A stretch of DNA of 42,225 nt from assembly GCF_902826555.1 (NCBI RefSeq), contig NZ_CADEFI010000031.1, positions 1 through 42,225 of the forward strand, written 5' to 3'. Source of the DNA: an uncultured Hyphomicrobium sp. Lineage in GTDB: Bacteria; Pseudomonadota; Alphaproteobacteria; Rhizobiales; Hyphomicrobiaceae. The translations under genes and the position numbers were made by a program. Below, piece after piece: positions 6,999 to 15,618 of this stretch (position 1 is its first letter; every line of letters starts with the position of its first letter). The notes under the pieces are model-generated. The model had not been told where the DNA came from, searched no databases, and saw only the letters and a list, made by a program, of their open reading frames with translations.

Positions 6999-7826
6999 GT
7001 GGATCCCTGGCTGGCCAACGGTGATCTGGCGTGGCTCGTCCTCGCCCTTCTCGCCGGCGGGCTGGCGGCCGGCTTCCTCGCAGGACTTCTCGGTGTCGGC
7101 GGCGGCGGCATTCTGGTGCCGGTGCTGTTCGAGGTTTTCACACTTCTCGGTGTGCCGGACAGCATCCGCATGCACTTGGCGCTCGGGACGTCGTTCGCCG
7201 TCATCGTTCCGACGGCGATCTTGTCGTTTCGCGGACATCTCGAACGCGGCGCGGTCGATACCGCCGTGCTCAAGCGGTTGGCCCCGTTCGTCGTTCTGGG
7301 TGTCGTGATCGGGATCGCGCTCGTTTCCTCCGTCTCCGGCACGGCGCTGAAGTGGGTGTGGATCGTGTTCGGCGGATTGTTCGCTCTCAAGATGGCGCTG
7401 GGCCGGGATGACTGGCGTCTTGCGGACGACGTGCCGGACAGCGGATTGATTCGTCTTGCCGCGTTTGCGGTCGGCCTCATCTCGACGCTGATGAGCATCG
7501 GCGGCGGGATGTTTCTGGTATCGCTGTTTACGCTTTGCGGCTGGCCCATTCTCAAGGCTGTCGCCACGTCGAGCGGTTTCGGACCGTTTATCGCGATCCC
7601 CGGGCTGATCGGCTACATGTGGGCGGGATGGGGCAACCCCGAGCTGCCGCCCGTCTCGCTCGGGTTCGTCAGCGTGCTCGGCGCGGCGATCATCATTCCG
7701 ATGAGCGTTGTCGCCGCGCCCCTCGGGGTGCGCGTTGCGCATGGTCTGTCGCGGCGCAAGCTCGAGCTGGCGTTCGCGGCCCTTCTCGCCGCCGTGGCGC
7801 TCAGGCTCTTCCTTTCGACGCTTTAG
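6999..7826 (+). CDS. Sulfite exporter TauE/SafE family membrane protein
   Basis: 275 residues from a GTG at 6999, preceded by GGGAGCGG. It has about eight hydrophobic segments in two related halves. The glycine-rich LAGLLGVGGGGILVPVL of the first half is echoed by LISTLMSIGGGMFLVSL in the second, the duplicated TauE/SafE signature. The family exports or imports small sulfur-containing or organic anions; the substrate here is unknown. It starts 11 bases after dusA and is probably co-transcribed. It converges on the phosphomannomutase gene with a 38-base gap. Confidence 0.88.
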   Translation: MDPWLANGDLAWLVLALLAGGLAAGFLAGLLGVGGGGILVPVLFEVFTLLGVPDSIRMHLALGTSFAVIVPTAILSFRGHLERGAVDTAVLKRLAPFVVLGVVIGIALVSSVSGTALKWVWIVFGGLFALKMALGRDDWRLADDVPDSGLIRLAAFAVGLISTLMSIGGGMFLVSLFTLCGWPILKAVATSSGFGPFIAIPGLIGYMWAGWGNPELPPVSLGFVSVLGAAIIIPMSVVAAPLGVRVAHGLSRRKLELAFAALLAAVALRLFLSTL

Positions 7827-7864
7827 GGTTCCGGTCGGCGTCGAACGTCGGCGTGATAGCGCGG

Positions 7865-9364
7865 TCAGATTTTCTGATTGTACTCGCCGACCTCGGGGAA
7901 CTTGGCGAGGCGGGCTTCGATGTCGCGGAAGATGGCGATCTTATTCTCTTCCGAAACGGGGCTCTCGACGACGATGACGAGCTCCGGCTTGTTGGAGGAG
8001 GCGCGCACGAGCCCCCAGGTGCCGTCTTCAAGCGTTACGCGCACGCCATTGACGGTGACCAGGTCGCGGATCTTCTGGCCGGCCACGGTGCCGCCGCTCC
8101 TGGCGATGCCTTCGTAGTCGGCCACCACCTTCTCGACGATGCCGTACTTCTTCTCATCGTCGCAGTGCGGCGACATGGTCGGCGACTGATAGGTCTTGGG
8201 CAGCGCGCGGCGCAGATCAGCGATGGTCTTGCCCTCGGCTCGGTCGAGCATGTCGCAAACGGCGATGGCGGCGACGAGGCCGTCGTCGTAACCGCGGCCG
8301 AGTGGCGGCTGAAAGAAGAAGTGTCCGCTCTTCTCGAAGCCAGCAAGCGCCTTCTGCTCGAAGGTGTAGCGCTTCATGTAGGAGTGACCGGTCTTCCAAT
8401 AGAGCGCCTTGGCGCCGGCGGCCTGGAGAACGGGGTCGGTCATGAAGAGGCCGGTGGATTTCACGTCTGCGACAAAGACCGGATTTTTATGCAGTTGCGA
8501 CAGGTCGCGGGCCAGCATGACGCCAACCGTGTCGGCGAAGATCTCGTGACCCTCGTTGTCGACGACGCCGCAGCGGTCGCCGTCACCATCGAAGCCGAGA
8601 CCGACGTCCGCCTTGTGGGCCACCACCGCCTCGGCGATGGCATGCAGCATCTTCATGTCCTCGGGGTTGGGATTGTAGCGCGGGAAGCTGTGGTCGAGCT
8701 CGGCGTCGAGCGGCACCACCTCAATTCCCAGGGCCTCGAGAATTTTCGGTGCGAAGGCGCCGGCCGTGCCGTTGCCGCATGCGGCGATCACCTTGAGGGG
8801 GCGCTTTATCTTCGCCCGGCTGGTCAGCGCTTTTGCATAGCGCTCGGCAAGGTCGGGCACGAATTTGTAGATGCCGCCGGACCGCGGTTTGACCGCGCCC
8901 GAAAGCACGATCTCCTTCAGGCGGCTCATCTCGTCGGGGCCGAACGTCAGCGGGCGGGCAAGGCCCATCTTGATTCCGGTCCAGCCGTTGTCGTTGTGGG
9001 AGGCGGTGACCATGGCCACGCCTTCGACGTCGAGCTCGAACTGGGCGAAGTAGGCCATGGGCGAGAGCGCGAGGCCGATGTCGTGCACCTCGAAGCCGCC
9101 GGCGAGAAGGCCGGTGATCAGCGCCTGCTTCACGGACGCCGAATACCAGCGATAGTCGTGGCCGACGACGATGCGCTTCGGGACACCGCGCTCGTCGAAG
9201 AGAGCGGCCATGCCGAGCCCCACGGCATTGAGGCCCATCAGATTGATTTCCTGCGGGAACAGCCAGCGTGCGTCGTACTCGCGAAAGCCGGTGGGCTTGA
9301 CGAGCGGCAGGCGCTCGAAGTCAGCGGTGTTGGGCTTGAGGTCGGCGCGGGGCTTGGGGAACAT
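7865..9364 (-). CDS. Phosphomannomutase/phosphoglucomutase
   Basis: 499 residues from the ATG at 9364, chosen because AAAGG lies about seven bases upstream and the N terminus then matches the family (FREYDARW). Upstream in-frame starts (9424, 9508) add low-complexity residues. Key motifs: phosphoserine loop VTASHNDNGWTGIKMG (Ser122), Mg-binding GFDGDGDRCG, sugar-binding FEKSGHFFF, and the C-terminal phosphate loop RASSNKPELV. It interconverts hexose 1- and 6-phosphates for lipopolysaccharide, exopolysaccharide or GDP-mannose synthesis. The 240-base gap behind it suggests its own promoter. Confidence 0.92.
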   Translation of the reverse strand: MFPKPRADLKPNTADFERLPLVKPTGFREYDARWLFPQEINLMGLNAVGLGMAALFDERGVPKRIVVGHDYRWYSASVKQALITGLLAGGFEVHDIGLALSPMAYFAQFELDVEGVAMVTASHNDNGWTGIKMGLARPLTFGPDEMSRLKEIVLSGAVKPRSGGIYKFVPDLAERYAKALTSRAKIKRPLKVIAACGNGTAGAFAPKILEALGIEVVPLDAELDHSFPRYNPNPEDMKMLHAIAEAVVAHKADVGLGFDGDGDRCGVVDNEGHEIFADTVGVMLARDLSQLHKNPVFVADVKSTGLFMTDPVLQAAGAKALYWKTGHSYMKRYTFEQKALAGFEKSGHFFFQPPLGRGYDDGLVAAIAVCDMLDRAEGKTIADLRRALPKTYQSPTMSPHCDDEKKYGIVEKVVADYEGIARSGGTVAGQKIRDLVTVNGVRVTLEDGTWGLVRASSNKPELVIVVESPVSEENKIAIFRDIEARLAKFPEVGEYNQKI

Positions 9365-9473
9365 CGACGGGCCTTTGTCTCTGGGTGCCGAATGTGTGCT
9401 GCGGGGAACGGGCGGCGCGGTCATGCAAATGGATTGCGGCGAAAAGCGGTGCGGCCCTCGTAAGTTCGTGTAC

Positions 9474-9488
9474 GCGCAGTTTATGCGC
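9474..9488. promoter_or_regulatory. Short inverted repeat upstream of phosphomannomutase
   Basis: GCGCA and TGCGC flank a five-base AT-rich spacer (GTTTA), in the 240-base gap upstream of the phosphomannomutase gene. It may be an operator. The short arms make chance occurrence possible. Confidence 0.2.
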
Positions 9489-9603
9489 ACTCCGGGGTCC
9501 CCGTCCAAGCTCGGACGGCGCGCTCTTTTGTCATACGCTTTTATGGGTAAACGCCTGGCCGGCTTGAACGTTCAGGAGTGCGGATGGTCGGGCCGCGGGG
9601 ATG

Positions 9604-10170
9604 TCATTCGACCAGGAGCAGGCGGCCTGCGCTAATGTCCACGCGCTCGAGCCGGGATAGAAAGCTCATGCCAAGCAGGGTTTTATCCATGCGGCCGCGC
9701 TCGGTGACGGCGGCGTGCACATTGCGGACGGTGATGCGCCCGATGCTCACGCGGTCCAGGGTGACGGGCGCGACTGCGGCATAGCCGTTGGCCGTCGAGA
9801 CGCGGGCGGTGAAATCGGACGGGCGAAGTCTCAAGCCGGCGCGCTCGGCGTCCTCGTATGTCAATGCAACCATAGAGGCTCCGGTGTCGACCATGACGTC
9901 GAGGGAGCGGCCGTTGATCTCGGCGCGGGCGTAGTAGTGGCCATCGGCGTGCGCCTTAAGCTCCTCGCTGCCGCTTGCGCTGGGCGGCGTGGCGGGGCGC
10001 GCCTCGATTGCCGCTTTATCGCTGACCGGAGCCTGGTCCACGCCTACGGCCGCGACCAGCGTCGAGCGCAACGTGTCGTAGTGAACGATGCCGGCAACGA
10101 GAATGGCAGCCGCGGCGGTCCAGCTCGCCAGCTCGCCGAGCAGGGAGCGCGTGCCGGGGGAAAGGGCCAT
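9604..10170 (-). CDS. Retropepsin-like aspartic protease (TIGR02281 type), copy 1
   Basis: 188 residues: one N-terminal transmembrane segment (about 14-32), a short linker, then a single retropepsin-like domain (about 75-188). The catalytic motif is VDTGASMV (Asp95), followed by RVSTANG and the terminal LLGMSFLSRLERVDI flap/core signature of the TIGR02281 family. A single Asp-Thr-Gly per chain means the active form must be a homodimer or a heterodimer. It is expected to be membrane-anchored with a periplasmic domain. The related gene lies 27 bases upstream on the same strand, so this is a tandem pair. Substrates are unknown. Confidence 0.85.
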   Translation of the reverse strand: MALSPGTRSLLGELASWTAAAAILVAGIVHYDTLRSTLVAAVGVDQAPVSDKAAIEARPATPPSASGSEELKAHADGHYYARAEINGRSLDVMVDTGASMVALTYEDAERAGLRLRPSDFTARVSTANGYAAVAPVTLDRVSIGRITVRNVHAAVTERGRMDKTLLGMSFLSRLERVDISAGRLLLVE

Positions 10171-10197
10171 GTCGCGGGCTCTCCAAATGGTGGCGCT

Positions 10198-10905
10198 TCA
10201 ACCCCGGAGGGTCAGGAAATCGCCGGAAAACTCATAGGAGCGCAAACGCTTTAAGAAACTCATACCGAGCAGGTTCTCGGTCAATGCGCCCGGCTGGGCG
10301 ACCAAGGCCTCGACGTCGCGCACCTCGAGGGGGCCGACCGAGACCGATTTCAAGCGGACAGGGGCCGCATATGTGGTGCCGTTGGCCGTCGACACCGGAG
10401 TGGTGAACGACAGGGCTTTGATGTCGATGCCGGCGCGCTCGGCGTCGGCGGGCTTCAGGACGACGGTCGAGGCGCCGGTGTCAACGAGGAGGGACATGCC
10501 GACGCCATTGGTGGTGCCGCGTGCCACGAAGTGGCCGTTCTCCTGGCGGCGCAGGCGCACGGCCTGCTCGCCCGTCGGTGCGGTTTCGACGAGGAGGGTG
10601 TGTCCCGGGGGAAGAACCTCGCCGGCAACGCGATACGCGACCGTCCTCAGCTCTTCGCGATAGGCGTAGCCGACGATCAGTGCGAGGCCCACCGCCAGCC
10701 AGATGAGGGCGTGACGGATGGCGTCGCGCGCGCGGCCCTGGTAGTCGCCGGCGGAAAAGACGAGATAAAGACCGCCCAGAGCCAGCAGGCCGATGATGTA
10801 TCCGGCGTGATCGCCGGCGATGGCCGTCAGGCGATCCGTGTCACCGCTGAGCGACAGGAACAGCACCACGAGTCCGACGAGGACGGCGAACAGGATTGCA
10901 AGCAT
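10198..10905 (-). CDS. Retropepsin-like aspartic protease (TIGR02281 type), copy 2
   Basis: 235 residues with about three N-terminal hydrophobic segments (about 2-20, 34-52, 65-82) and a C-terminal retropepsin-like domain with LVDTGASTV (Asp142), PVSTANG and LLGMSFLKRL. The protease domain resembles the downstream copy, but the membrane part is different and larger, so the pair is related by domain duplication rather than by simple gene duplication. The start ATG overlaps the DUF1289 stop by one base (TGATG), implying translational coupling. Confidence 0.85.
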   Translation of the reverse strand: MLAILFAVLVGLVVLFLSLSGDTDRLTAIAGDHAGYIIGLLALGGLYLVFSAGDYQGRARDAIRHALIWLAVGLALIVGYAYREELRTVAYRVAGEVLPPGHTLLVETAPTGEQAVRLRRQENGHFVARGTTNGVGMSLLVDTGASTVVLKPADAERAGIDIKALSFTTPVSTANGTTYAAPVRLKSVSVGPLEVRDVEALVAQPGALTENLLGMSFLKRLRSYEFSGDFLTLRG

Positions 10906-11084
10906 CAGGGAGCTTTCCGAACCTTGGCGCCGGGCTGGCGGCTTTTGAGCTCCACCATGATCCTGCGGCGCTCGGCGTCGGTATAGGAGCTCCAGCAGGC
11001 GATCTCATGGCGCGAGCGGCGGCAGCCTTCGCAGAGGCCGCTCGCGGGATCGATAACGCAGACCTTGATGCAGGGTGTTTCCAT
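10905..11084 (-). CDS. DUF1289 family small cysteine-rich protein
   Basis: 59 residues starting METPCIKVCVIDP. The conserved cysteine pattern C-x3-C-x8-C-x2-C (CIKVC...LCEGC) and the following RSRHEIACWSSYTDAER are the DUF1289 signature; four cysteines suggest metal binding. An 18-residue upstream extension from 11138 looks spurious. The stop overlaps the retropepsin start. The family's function is unknown, and coupling to a protease gene is the only clue here. Confidence 0.85.
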   Translation of the reverse strand: METPCIKVCVIDPASGLCEGCRRSRHEIACWSSYTDAERRRIMVELKSRQPGAKVRKAP

Positions 11085-11309
11085 CGGCGGCAATCTAGGC
11101 AGTCCGGGGCGGGTGCTCAATGGGGAGTGGCGCGGCAAACGGGCTCGCAGGGTACTTCCGATGCTCCGTCATTCGGGAACGTGGCCTGTGCGCCCCTCTC
11201 CCTGGCCCTCTCCCAAAAGTGTGAGGGAATCGTGGCTCCCTCCGCCGCCGCGTGCCCCCTCTATTGCTTCTGCTTCTCCACTTGGGGTCCGGAAGCGAGG
11301 GGCATGGCT

Positions 11310-12926
11310 TCAAGCGACGCGCGGCGGGCGCGAGGTGGGTGTGGTCGGATTCGGCGCAACGCGCAGGCGCGGCTGGCGGTTCGACGCGGGCGGCTGGCGA
11401 TGGCGTTCGGCCCCGAGGGGCTGGAGCGGGGCGACTTTTGCCAGGACGCGCTGGGGCGGAAGGGTGACGCTGACCTCTGTCCCTTTGCGCAGCTCGGATT
11501 TGAGATCGAACGTGCCGCCATGCAGCTCGATCAGGCTCTGGACGATCGGCAGGCCGAGGCCGGTGCCGCCTTCGGCCGTTTCGTGGGCGAGCGAGCCCTG
11601 ACCGAAGGCCTGCAGCACCTTCGGGATTTCGTCTGCCGGAATGCCGGGACCGGTGTCGCGGACAATGAGGGTCTGGCCGCCGTCCGCGGTCTGGACCACC
11701 GTGATGGCGACCGAGCCGCCCTTGGGAGTGAACTTGATCGCGTTCGACAGCAGGTTGAGGCAGATCTGGCGCATGGCGCGGACATCGATCCAGACCTGAG
11801 GCAGATCCGGGGCGACGGCGAGGTGAACCTGCAGTCCTTTGCCGGTGGCTCTCAGCATCAGGAGGCGCTGGCAATCCTGTGCGATGTCGCCCAGGTGGGC
11901 ACGCTCTTCGACAAGCTCGTAGCGGCCGGCCTCGATGCGCGACAGATCCAGGATCTCGTTGATGAGCTGAAGCAGATGGCGGCCGCTCTCGTATATGTCG
12001 TTCGAATACTCGCGGTAGATGGGTGCCGTGTGCTCGCCGAACATTTCATCCTTCATGACCTCGGAAAAGCCCATGATAGCGTTGAGCGGCGTTCTGAGCT
12101 CATGGCTCATCGTGGCGAGGAAGCGCGACTTGGCCTTGCTGCCGGCCTCGGCACGCTTGCGCGCTTCGTCGCTCACCAGTCTTTCCTCGTCGAGCTCGGC
12201 GATAAGGATGTCCTTCTGCGCGCGGAAGGCCAGCATCTGCAGCGTCGTCTGCTGCAGGCCTTTGGCGAGAAACACGAAGTAGACGTGGACGCCGACCGCC
12301 ATGGTCGCGAGTGCGTAATAGAACGGCTCGTGCAGCATGATGAGGCGTGCGGAGACGGCGAGCGTCATCGGCACGGTGCCGACGTAGAGCAGGCTCATCA
12401 TCGTCGACGTGAAGGTCATGCGGACTGCAAGCAGCACGATCAGCGACGCGAAGATGAAGACGTGCGAGGAAAATACCGCCGACTGGACGACCTGATCCGG
12501 CGAGTTGATGCCGACGAGCGCGAATGCCGCCCATACAAATCCCGAGAACAGCTCGGCCAAGAAGAACTTGCGACGCCAGGGACGAAGGTCGTCGTCGATC
12601 TTGGCCTGAGCGACGAAGCGGCGGCAAAGCTCGAGCAGGACGACCTTCGAGGCGATCACGAGCAGGAGCCACAAGCAGCCCTCCGCCCACGGTGCCCAGA
12701 ACATGGAGGCCAAGGCGAAGATGGCCGCGAGCGCCCAGATCGTGACGGCGGCGGAAAGCTCGTTTCTGGCAAAGATGCCCATGAGCTCGAACTCGAACTC
12801 GGGCTTGATGTCGCTGCCGCGCATGAGGCGGTCGCGCGCGGCCTTCACGTCCTCGCCAGCGCGTTTGCGGGCTGCGTGACGCGTTCTCAAATCGGCGAGA
12901 ATTTTGGCTCTGGTTTCTTTGTCCAT
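11310..12926 (-). CDS. Membrane-bound hybrid-less sensor histidine kinase (PleC/DivJ/PdhS-like)
   Basis: 538 residues. Residues about 57-225 contain roughly six transmembrane segments without a large periplasmic loop. A coiled linker (about 226-265) leads to the HisKA domain, FLATMSHELRTPLNAIMGFSE (His275), and the helix with ESGRHLLQLINEILDLSRIEAG. The HATPase domain shows NLLSNAIKF, DTGPGIP and GTGLGLPI. The HisKA region resembles alphaproteobacterial cell-cycle kinases of the PleC/DivJ/PdhS group, which would signal to DivK, but no receiver domain or partner regulator is encoded nearby. The last 40 residues are Pro/Arg-rich and probably disordered. Confidence 0.9.
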   Translation of the reverse strand: MDKETRAKILADLRTRHAARKRAGEDVKAARDRLMRGSDIKPEFEFELMGIFARNELSAAVTIWALAAIFALASMFWAPWAEGCLWLLLVIASKVVLLELCRRFVAQAKIDDDLRPWRRKFFLAELFSGFVWAAFALVGINSPDQVVQSAVFSSHVFIFASLIVLLAVRMTFTSTMMSLLYVGTVPMTLAVSARLIMLHEPFYYALATMAVGVHVYFVFLAKGLQQTTLQMLAFRAQKDILIAELDEERLVSDEARKRAEAGSKAKSRFLATMSHELRTPLNAIMGFSEVMKDEMFGEHTAPIYREYSNDIYESGRHLLQLINEILDLSRIEAGRYELVEERAHLGDIAQDCQRLLMLRATGKGLQVHLAVAPDLPQVWIDVRAMRQICLNLLSNAIKFTPKGGSVAITVVQTADGGQTLIVRDTGPGIPADEIPKVLQAFGQGSLAHETAEGGTGLGLPIVQSLIELHGGTFDLKSELRKGTEVSVTLPPQRVLAKVAPLQPLGAERHRQPPASNRQPRLRVAPNPTTPTSRPPRVA

Positions 12927-13174
12927 TCCGTCCGCCGTGCAGATCTCACGACGGCCAATTCATCTCGCAACCGGCGGCACGAGGGCTTGTGGCACGGCAT
13001 GCGAGAATGATAGGTCGTTGGCTCTGCCCAGGGGCTACTCTCCCCAGAATTCGCTAACGATGGGTTTACCCGAGACAATCCGGGCGGCCTGGCCTGTTCC
13101 CTTGGGAACAGTCGGACGGCGCGCAGCGCTGCAGGGTGAAGCAAAAAAGGCGGCGAAGCGCGCGGGAAGCCGAC

Positions 13175-13918
13175 ATGAAAGTCACAATCGTTGGATCAAG
13201 CGACGCCTTCGGTTCCGGGGGCCGGCTGCAGACCTGCTTTCACATCACGTGGAGCGGGGGCCAGTTCCTGATCGACTGCGGGGCCACGTCCCTGACGGGC
13301 ATTTTCCGCCAAGGCATTGATCCAAATTCGGTATCTACAATCTTCGTGTCGCATCTCCACGGCGATCACTTCGGTGGGCTGGTGTGGTGGCTGATCCACG
13401 CCGTGCATGTGGCGGGGCGTACCGCCCCGCTCACCGTGGTCGGCCCGGCCGGCATCGAAGAGCGCTTCACGACAGCGGCCGAGGCACTTTTCCCCGGCTC
13501 GACACGCTCTGAACGGCGTTTCAACCTCACGTTCCGCACCTATCGCGATTTCGAACGGCTCGACGAGGCGGGTGTCGCGGCGACGCCGTTCGTGGTCAGC
13601 CATCCGTCGGGCGCGACCTCGTATGCGCTGAGGTTCGAGGTGGACGGCAAGGTACTGGCGTTTTCAGGCGACACGGAATGGGTGGACACCCTGGTGCCGA
13701 CGGCGCAGGGGGCCGATCTCTTCATCTGCGAATGCTTCGCCTTCGAGCGGGAGGCCCGCTATCATCTCAACTGGCGAACGATCGAAACCAATCTTCCGAA
13801 GCTCGGGGCCAGGCGGGTGCTGCTGACCCATCTCGGTCCGGAAGCGCTCGCCAACCGGGATGCCATGCGCCATCCTCAGGTGAACCTCGCCGAGGACGGC
13901 CTGCAACTGGAGCTCTAA
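13175..13918 (+). CDS. MBL-fold metallo-hydrolase (RNase Z-like)
   Basis: 247 residues from the ATG at 13175, chosen for GGGAAG five bases upstream and the typical MKVTIVGSSDAFGSGGR start. Metal ligands: HLHGDHFGG (His60, His62, Asp64, His65), a later VVSHPSG histidine, FSGDTEW (Asp) and LLTHLG (His). The layout resembles the RNase Z/arylsulfatase-like branch of the metallo-beta-lactamase fold, but the long exosite arm of true tRNase Z is not apparent. The substrate is unknown. The DNA glycosylase-family gene follows 32 bases downstream. Confidence 0.85.
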   Translation: MKVTIVGSSDAFGSGGRLQTCFHITWSGGQFLIDCGATSLTGIFRQGIDPNSVSTIFVSHLHGDHFGGLVWWLIHAVHVAGRTAPLTVVGPAGIEERFTTAAEALFPGSTRSERRFNLTFRTYRDFERLDEAGVAATPFVVSHPSGATSYALRFEVDGKVLAFSGDTEWVDTLVPTAQGADLFICECFAFEREARYHLNWRTIETNLPKLGARRVLLTHLGPEALANRDAMRHPQVNLAEDGLQLEL

Positions 13919-13950
13919 GGGCTCGGGGATCCAAGGGAAGACCTTTTCGC

Positions 13951-14622
13951 GTGACGCGTGTGCTCGACCGCCTCGTAGGCGAGATCCGGCGGTGCCGGCG
14001 GTGCGTGGAGGCGCCCACCGGCGCGCCGCTTCCGCATGAGCCGCGTCCGGTTCTGCGCGTGTCCGGGACGGCGCGGCTGGCCGTTGTCGGGCAGGCGCCG
14101 GGAACCCGCGTGCATGCCTCGGGCTTGCCCTTCACCGATCCGTCCGGCGTTCGTCTCAGGTCCTGGATGGGGATCGGCGAGGACGTGTTTTATGACACGG
14201 AGCGCGTCGCCATCGTGCCCATGGGGTTCTGTTTTCCGGGTTTGAATGCGAAGGGCGGCGATCTGCCGCCCAGGCGGGAATGTGCGCCGCTGTGGCGGCC
14301 TCGGCTGTTCCGGATGCTTCCGCAACTCGATCTCGTGCTGCTGGTCGGCATCTATGCGCAACGCTGGCATCTGGCGGAGCAGTGCGGTGCGAGCCTTGGC
14401 GAAACGGTGCGCGATTTTCGGCGCGTTCTCGCGCTTCCCGGCCGCCCGCGGTTCTTTCCGCTGCCTCATCCGTCCTGGCGCAACAACGCCTGGCTCACCC
14501 GTAATCCGTGGTTCGAGGACGAGCTGTTGCCGGTGCTGCGGCGGGAAGTTGCGGGGCTTACCCAACGTGCAGGCAAAAATAAACCGAGCAAATCGCTTGA
14601 CCCGGATGGGCGAACAAACTGA
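13951..14622 (+). CDS. Uracil-DNA glycosylase family protein
   Basis: 223 residues from a GTG at 13951, with AAGGGAAG about ten bases upstream. The N terminus has a CRRC pair, then VVGQAPGTRVHASGLPFTDPSG, the uracil-DNA glycosylase motif 1 loop, and near the C terminus LPHPSWRNN, the HPS motif that contacts the DNA minor groove. It belongs to the broad UDG-like group rather than to classical Ung. Acid residues expected right after GQAPG in families 4/5 are absent, so activity or substrate range may differ. Four or five cysteines are present, but an Fe-S cluster is uncertain. Confidence 0.8.
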   Translation: MTRVLDRLVGEIRRCRRCVEAPTGAPLPHEPRPVLRVSGTARLAVVGQAPGTRVHASGLPFTDPSGVRLRSWMGIGEDVFYDTERVAIVPMGFCFPGLNAKGGDLPPRRECAPLWRPRLFRMLPQLDLVLLVGIYAQRWHLAEQCGASLGETVRDFRRVLALPGRPRFFPLPHPSWRNNAWLTRNPWFEDELLPVLRREVAGLTQRAGKNKPSKSLDPDGRTN

Positions 14623-14633
14623 TGTTACGGAAG

Positions 14634-14646
14634 CCCGAATATCGGG
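14634..14646. promoter_or_regulatory. Palindrome upstream of the Lrp/AsnC gene
   Basis: CCCGA-ATA-TCGGG is a perfect 13-base dyad, 28 bases before the Lrp/AsnC start and 12 bases after the preceding stop. Lrp-type regulators commonly control their own genes, so it could be an autoregulatory operator. That is inference. Confidence 0.35.
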
Positions 14647-14673
14647 AATTCCATTTCAACCGTGCGGTTCCTT

Positions 14674-15165
14674 ATGCTCGACGACATGGACGTCAAAATT
14701 CTCGCGATCCTGCAGGAGGATTGCACGCGGCCGGTGGCGGAGATCGGCAAGGAGGTCGGGCTTTCGACGACGCCCTGCTGGCGGCGCATTCAGAAGCTCG
14801 AGGAACTCGGAGTCATCAAGCGGCGGGTGGCAGTTCTGGATCCGATGAAGGTGAACGCGGGCGTCACCGTTTTCATCTCGATCAAGACCGACCAGCACAG
14901 TCTGGCCTGGCTCGAGCGCTTTCATCGGGCGGTCGCGGAGTTTCCCGAGGTGGTCGAGTTCTACCGCATGTCGGGCGACGTGGATTATCTCTTGCGCGTG
15001 GCGGTGCCCGACATTCACGCCTACGACATCTTCTACAAAAAGCTCATCTCCAACATCGAGATCGCAAAGGTATCGTCGGCCTTCGCGATGGAGGAGATCA
15101 AGCATACGACGGCGCTGCCGCTGACCTTTGCGCGGCCAGTGTCGGACAAGCGCAAGAGCGGTTGA
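14674..15165 (+). CDS. Lrp/AsnC family transcriptional regulator
   Basis: 163 residues from the ATG at 14674 (a GTG four codons upstream is possible). An N-terminal winged helix-turn-helix (MDVKILAILQEDCTRPVAEI, then VGLSTTPCWRRIQKLEELGVI) is followed by the RAM/ACT-like effector domain (about 65-150), with GDVDYLLRVAVPD, the conserved effector-pocket segment. Such proteins form octamers that sense amino acids. Nearby candidates for control are the gene itself and the threonine ammonia-lyase further on, although neither link can be shown here. Its stop abuts the stop of the convergent MAPEG gene. Confidence 0.9.
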   Translation: MLDDMDVKILAILQEDCTRPVAEIGKEVGLSTTPCWRRIQKLEELGVIKRRVAVLDPMKVNAGVTVFISIKTDQHSLAWLERFHRAVAEFPEVVEFYRMSGDVDYLLRVAVPDIHAYDIFYKKLISNIEIAKVSSAFAMEEIKHTTALPLTFARPVSDKRKSG

Positions 15166-15561
15166 TCAGACGATCAGGTTGATCCCGCCGTAGACGAAGC
15201 ACAGGAACGCTGCGAGCCCGATTACGGTCAACGTCAGCATCATGCCGAGGCTCCGCCATTTGAGGATGTGCGGGGTTTGCGACAGCCCGTAGGCGTGGAT
15301 GATGCGTCCTGCGACGAGGCCGACCGCCAAAAGATGCATGACGATTGACGGCGCTTTCAGGTTCTCCGCGAAGGCGAGCAGCAGGAGTGCCATGGGGACA
15401 TACTCGGCGAAGTTTGCATGAACGCGCGTACGTCTCAGAAGCTCCGCGCTCTCGCCGGTGCCGATCTCGATGCGGGCCTCGCGACGCTGCGTGATCACGC
15501 GCGCCGAGAGCAGCAGGTACAGGAATGCCAACAGCGATGCGTAGAATGCCGTAATGGGCAT
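15166..15561 (-). CDS. MAPEG family membrane protein
   Basis: 131 residues with four hydrophobic segments (about 1-20, 54-72, 76-92, 103-128). The polar signature RRTRVHANFAEYVPMALLLL after the first helix and GRIIHAYG before the last segment are typical of bacterial MAPEG proteins, which are related to microsomal glutathione transferases. Catalysis is unproven for this bacterial branch. The gene is tail-to-tail with the Lrp gene, without any spacer. Confidence 0.85.
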   Translation of the reverse strand: MPITAFYASLLAFLYLLLSARVITQRREARIEIGTGESAELLRRTRVHANFAEYVPMALLLLAFAENLKAPSIVMHLLAVGLVAGRIIHAYGLSQTPHILKWRSLGMMLTLTVIGLAAFLCFVYGGINLIV

Positions 15562-15618
15562 GTCTTCTCCTCCCGATTGCCTCGGTCGTTGGGACCCGAG
15601 TCTCAGAAGGATATCAGA

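Noticed and set aside
7535-9463. 642-codon plus-strand open frame
   Set aside because: It is antisense to phosphomannomutase, whose catalytic motifs are all in place. Long antisense frames are expected at high GC.
10896-13010. 704-codon plus-strand open frame
   Set aside because: It is antisense to the histidine kinase; composition is a mirror of the real gene and it has no recognisable domain.
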